Shown here: in pieces, positions 62,598 through 64,000 of the stretch | Numbering within the stretch: position 1 is the first letter of the stretch | How the letters are laid out: every line of letters starts with the position of its first letter | NCBI RefSeq assembly: GCF_027924145.1 | Contig: NZ_BRVP01000003.1 | Span: forward strand, 124,001-188,000 | Direction: 5' to 3' | Source: Neptunitalea chrysea | GTDB taxonomy: Bacteria > Bacteroidota > Bacteroidia > Flavobacteriales > Flavobacteriaceae | Length of the DNA: 64,000 nt | Notes under the pieces: model-generated | Seen by the model: the letters and a program-made list of their open reading frames with translations, nothing else | What the model was told of the DNA's origin: nothing | Database searches by the model: none | Made by a program: the position numbers and the translations under genes

Positions 62598-63605
62598 TTG
62601 AAAGCAATACTAGTAACTGGATGTGCCGGATTTATAGGTTCAAATTTTGTGCCTTATTTTATAGAGAAATATTCTGATTATACAATTGTAAATTTAGATT
62701 TATTGACCTATGCAGGAGATTTAGCTAATCTTACAGAGGTAGAAGATAATAGTCGCTACCATTTTGTAAAAGGAGATATTCGTGACCGAGCACTAGTGGA
62801 AAAATTATTTAATGAGTTTGATTTTAAAGGTGTTATACATTTTGCTGCAGAATCACATGTTGATAACTCAATCAAAAATCCAGGTGTTTTTGTAGAAACA
62901 AATGTAAACGGAACTTTTGTTTTGTTAGATGTAGCGTTTAAACATTGGATGGAAAAACCAAATGTTTATAAAGAAGGATATTCGGATTGCAGATTCCACC
63001 ATATATCAACAGATGAAGTTTATGGAACTTTAGGAGAAACAGGACTTTTTATGGAGACAACACCATATGCCCCTAATTCACCTTACAGTGCTAGTAAAGC
63101 ATCTTCAGATATGTTGGTAAGAAGTTATCATCATACATATGGTATGAATACAGTTATTACTAACTGTTCAAATAATTATGGTCCAAAACAGCACGATGAA
63201 AAGTTAATACCAACAGTAATACGTAAGGCACTTAATGGAGAAGAAATTCCTATTTATGGAGATGGAAAAAATATAAGAGATTGGTTATATGTTTTAGACC
63301 ATTGTACAGGAATTGATTTAGTGTATCATACAGGACGTTTTGGTGAGGTTTATAATGTAGGAGGAAGAAATGAGCGTAATAACAATTATATAGCAAGGAC
63401 TATATGTGAGTTGTTGGATGAAATGAAACCAAAGGTAGAGGGATCGTATAAAGATCAGATAACTTATGTTGAAGATCGTGCAGGGCATGATCGTAGATAT
63501 GCTATTGATGCTACAAAATTAGAAACAGAACTTGGATGGAAAGCTGCCGAAAATTTTGAAAGTGGTATTAAGAAAACGATCCAATGGTATTTAAATAAAT
63601 ATTAA
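62598..63605 (+). CDS. rmlB: dTDP-glucose 4,6-dehydratase
   Basis: A 335-aa SDR enzyme starting with TTG (62598), which gives the natural KAILVTGCAGFIGSNFVPYF start; no ATG is nearby. Catalytic Tyr/Lys in YSASKASSDMLVRSYHHTYG, substrate segments HFAAESHVDNSI, STDEVYGTLGE, NCSNNYGPKQHDEKLIPTVIR. Second step of rhamnose synthesis. Gene order is A-C-D-B. Confidence 0.95.
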   Translation: MKAILVTGCAGFIGSNFVPYFIEKYSDYTIVNLDLLTYAGDLANLTEVEDNSRYHFVKGDIRDRALVEKLFNEFDFKGVIHFAAESHVDNSIKNPGVFVETNVNGTFVLLDVAFKHWMEKPNVYKEGYSDCRFHHISTDEVYGTLGETGLFMETTPYAPNSPYSASKASSDMLVRSYHHTYGMNTVITNCSNNYGPKQHDEKLIPTVIRKALNGEEIPIYGDGKNIRDWLYVLDHCTGIDLVYHTGRFGEVYNVGGRNERNNNYIARTICELLDEMKPKVEGSYKDQITYVEDRAGHDRRYAIDATKLETELGWKAAENFESGIKKTIQWYLNKY

Positions 63606-63620
63606 GTTTATTCTTTATTA

Positions 63621-64000
63621 ATGAAATTAATTAATAATATATACTCTAAACTATCACTTTCAACTAATAAGAAGAAAGTTGTAAAAAATATTTATTGGGC
63701 TGTTTTAGGTAAAGTTGTCAATATTGTTAGTGGTCTTTTAGTTGGTATTTTTATAGCAAGGTATCTTGGACCCGATCAATATGGTATTATGAATTATGTA
63801 GTCAGTTTTGTGACATTATTTAATGTATTGGCTACGTTTGGTTTTGATAATATAGAAATTAGAGAATTATCAAGGAAAGAATTTTCTGTTGAAAAGATTT
63901 TAGGTACAGCAATAGTCTTAAGGCTTTTTTTTGCAACAACTACTTTTTTATTGGTGGTAATAACTGCCAGTATATTTGAGACTGATAGTTTTACTTTTTG
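63621..64000 (+). CDS. Polysaccharide flippase (Wzx/RfbX-like), N-terminal part
   Basis: The first 126 codons of a gene that runs off the window. After a basic start (MKLINNIYSKLSLSTNKKKVVKNIYW) there are three hydrophobic helices with GKVVNIVSGLLVGIFIARYLGPDQYGIMNYVVSFVTLF. The LGPxxYGxxNY motif is typical of MOP-family O-antigen and polysaccharide flippases. It moves lipid-linked oligosaccharide across the inner membrane. It is 15 bp after rmlB, so it continues the polysaccharide operon. Confidence 0.85.
   Translation, partial: MKLINNIYSKLSLSTNKKKVVKNIYWAVLGKVVNIVSGLLVGIFIARYLGPDQYGIMNYVVSFVTLFNVLATFGFDNIEIRELSRKEFSVEKILGTAIVLRLFFATTTFLLVVITASIFETDSFTF

Noticed and set aside
1-64000. CRISPR arrays, insertion sequences, prophage, rRNA
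   Set aside because: No regularly spaced direct repeats, transposase, integrase, phage structural genes or rRNA sequence were seen; the only repeats are the dispersed short elements listed.

Overview
The window looks like a chromosome segment of a Flavobacteriaceae-type Bacteroidetes. Support comes from the low-GC, AT-rich spacers; Bacteroidetes -7 promoter elements (TAnnTTTG) before several genes; a secreted protein with a type IX secretion (T9SS) sorting tail; a DNA polymerase III alpha subunit fused to a proofreading exonuclease; and family-typical TonB receptor, TlpA-like and C39/VKOR proteins. No rRNA, IS element, CRISPR array or prophage was seen. There is one tRNA (Leu, anticodon UAG).

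Layout. 0-15 kb is mostly housekeeping: the metG 3' end, a histone-deacetylase-like hydrolase, a phosphodiesterase/TPR/sulfotransferase fusion, a T9SS cargo protein, dnaE, an RRM protein, rpsP-rimM-trmN6 and nadA-nadB. 15-24 kb is a peptide-export locus: HlyD adaptor, C39-peptidase ABC exporter, two thioredoxin-like proteins (one frameshifted), a secreted protein and a C39-like/VKOR/thioredoxin fusion. Between the fusion and the secreted protein lies an easily missed gene for a double-glycine-leader peptide with four cysteines in its core. Its frame is broken by one extra A in a poly-A tract. 24-48 kb is a sulfur/respiration/metal island: glutaryl-CoA dehydrogenase, a Crp/Fnr regulator, TauE/SafE exporter, MBL-rhodanese protein, rhodanese lipoprotein, pncB-pncA, cytochrome c lipoprotein, OprC-like TonB receptor with a small Cys protein, cydAB, a sulfide:quinone-reductase-like flavoprotein, a TolC/MFP/RND efflux operon and two YeeE/YedE proteins. 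48-54 kb holds a DUF456 protein, recX, an M20 dipeptidase, tRNA-Leu and an SLC13 permease. 54-64 kb is sulfate activation (cysC, cysD, cysN, cysQ) running into a surface-polysaccharide cluster (ugd, UDP-glucuronate epimerase, rmlACDB, partial flippase).

The strongest unlisted signal is regulatory. Seven promoters in the 25-41 kb island carry a 16-bp dyad (WGTAAC-N4-GTTACW or a close variant). Each sits at exactly the same distance from a TAnnTTT(G/A) -7 element, so dyad plus -7 element always spans 45 bp. That is the class II Crp/Fnr activator geometry. It links the Crp/Fnr gene itself, tauE, the cytochrome c/DUF3365 gene, the copper-receptor operon, cydAB, the SQR-like gene and the RND operon into one predicted regulon. 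For two of these genes the -7 element lies so close to the ATG that leaderless mRNA is predicted.

A second unlisted signal is a family of six dispersed intergenic repeats (long form about 80-90 bp, short form about 50 bp) built around GTAAACTACTT(C)GGGG and GGAGCATTTAAT-type arms. They sit just beyond gene ends between 14.8 and 49.3 kb. Several spacers also contain decayed gene remnants (GH92-like fragment, secreted-protein fragment).
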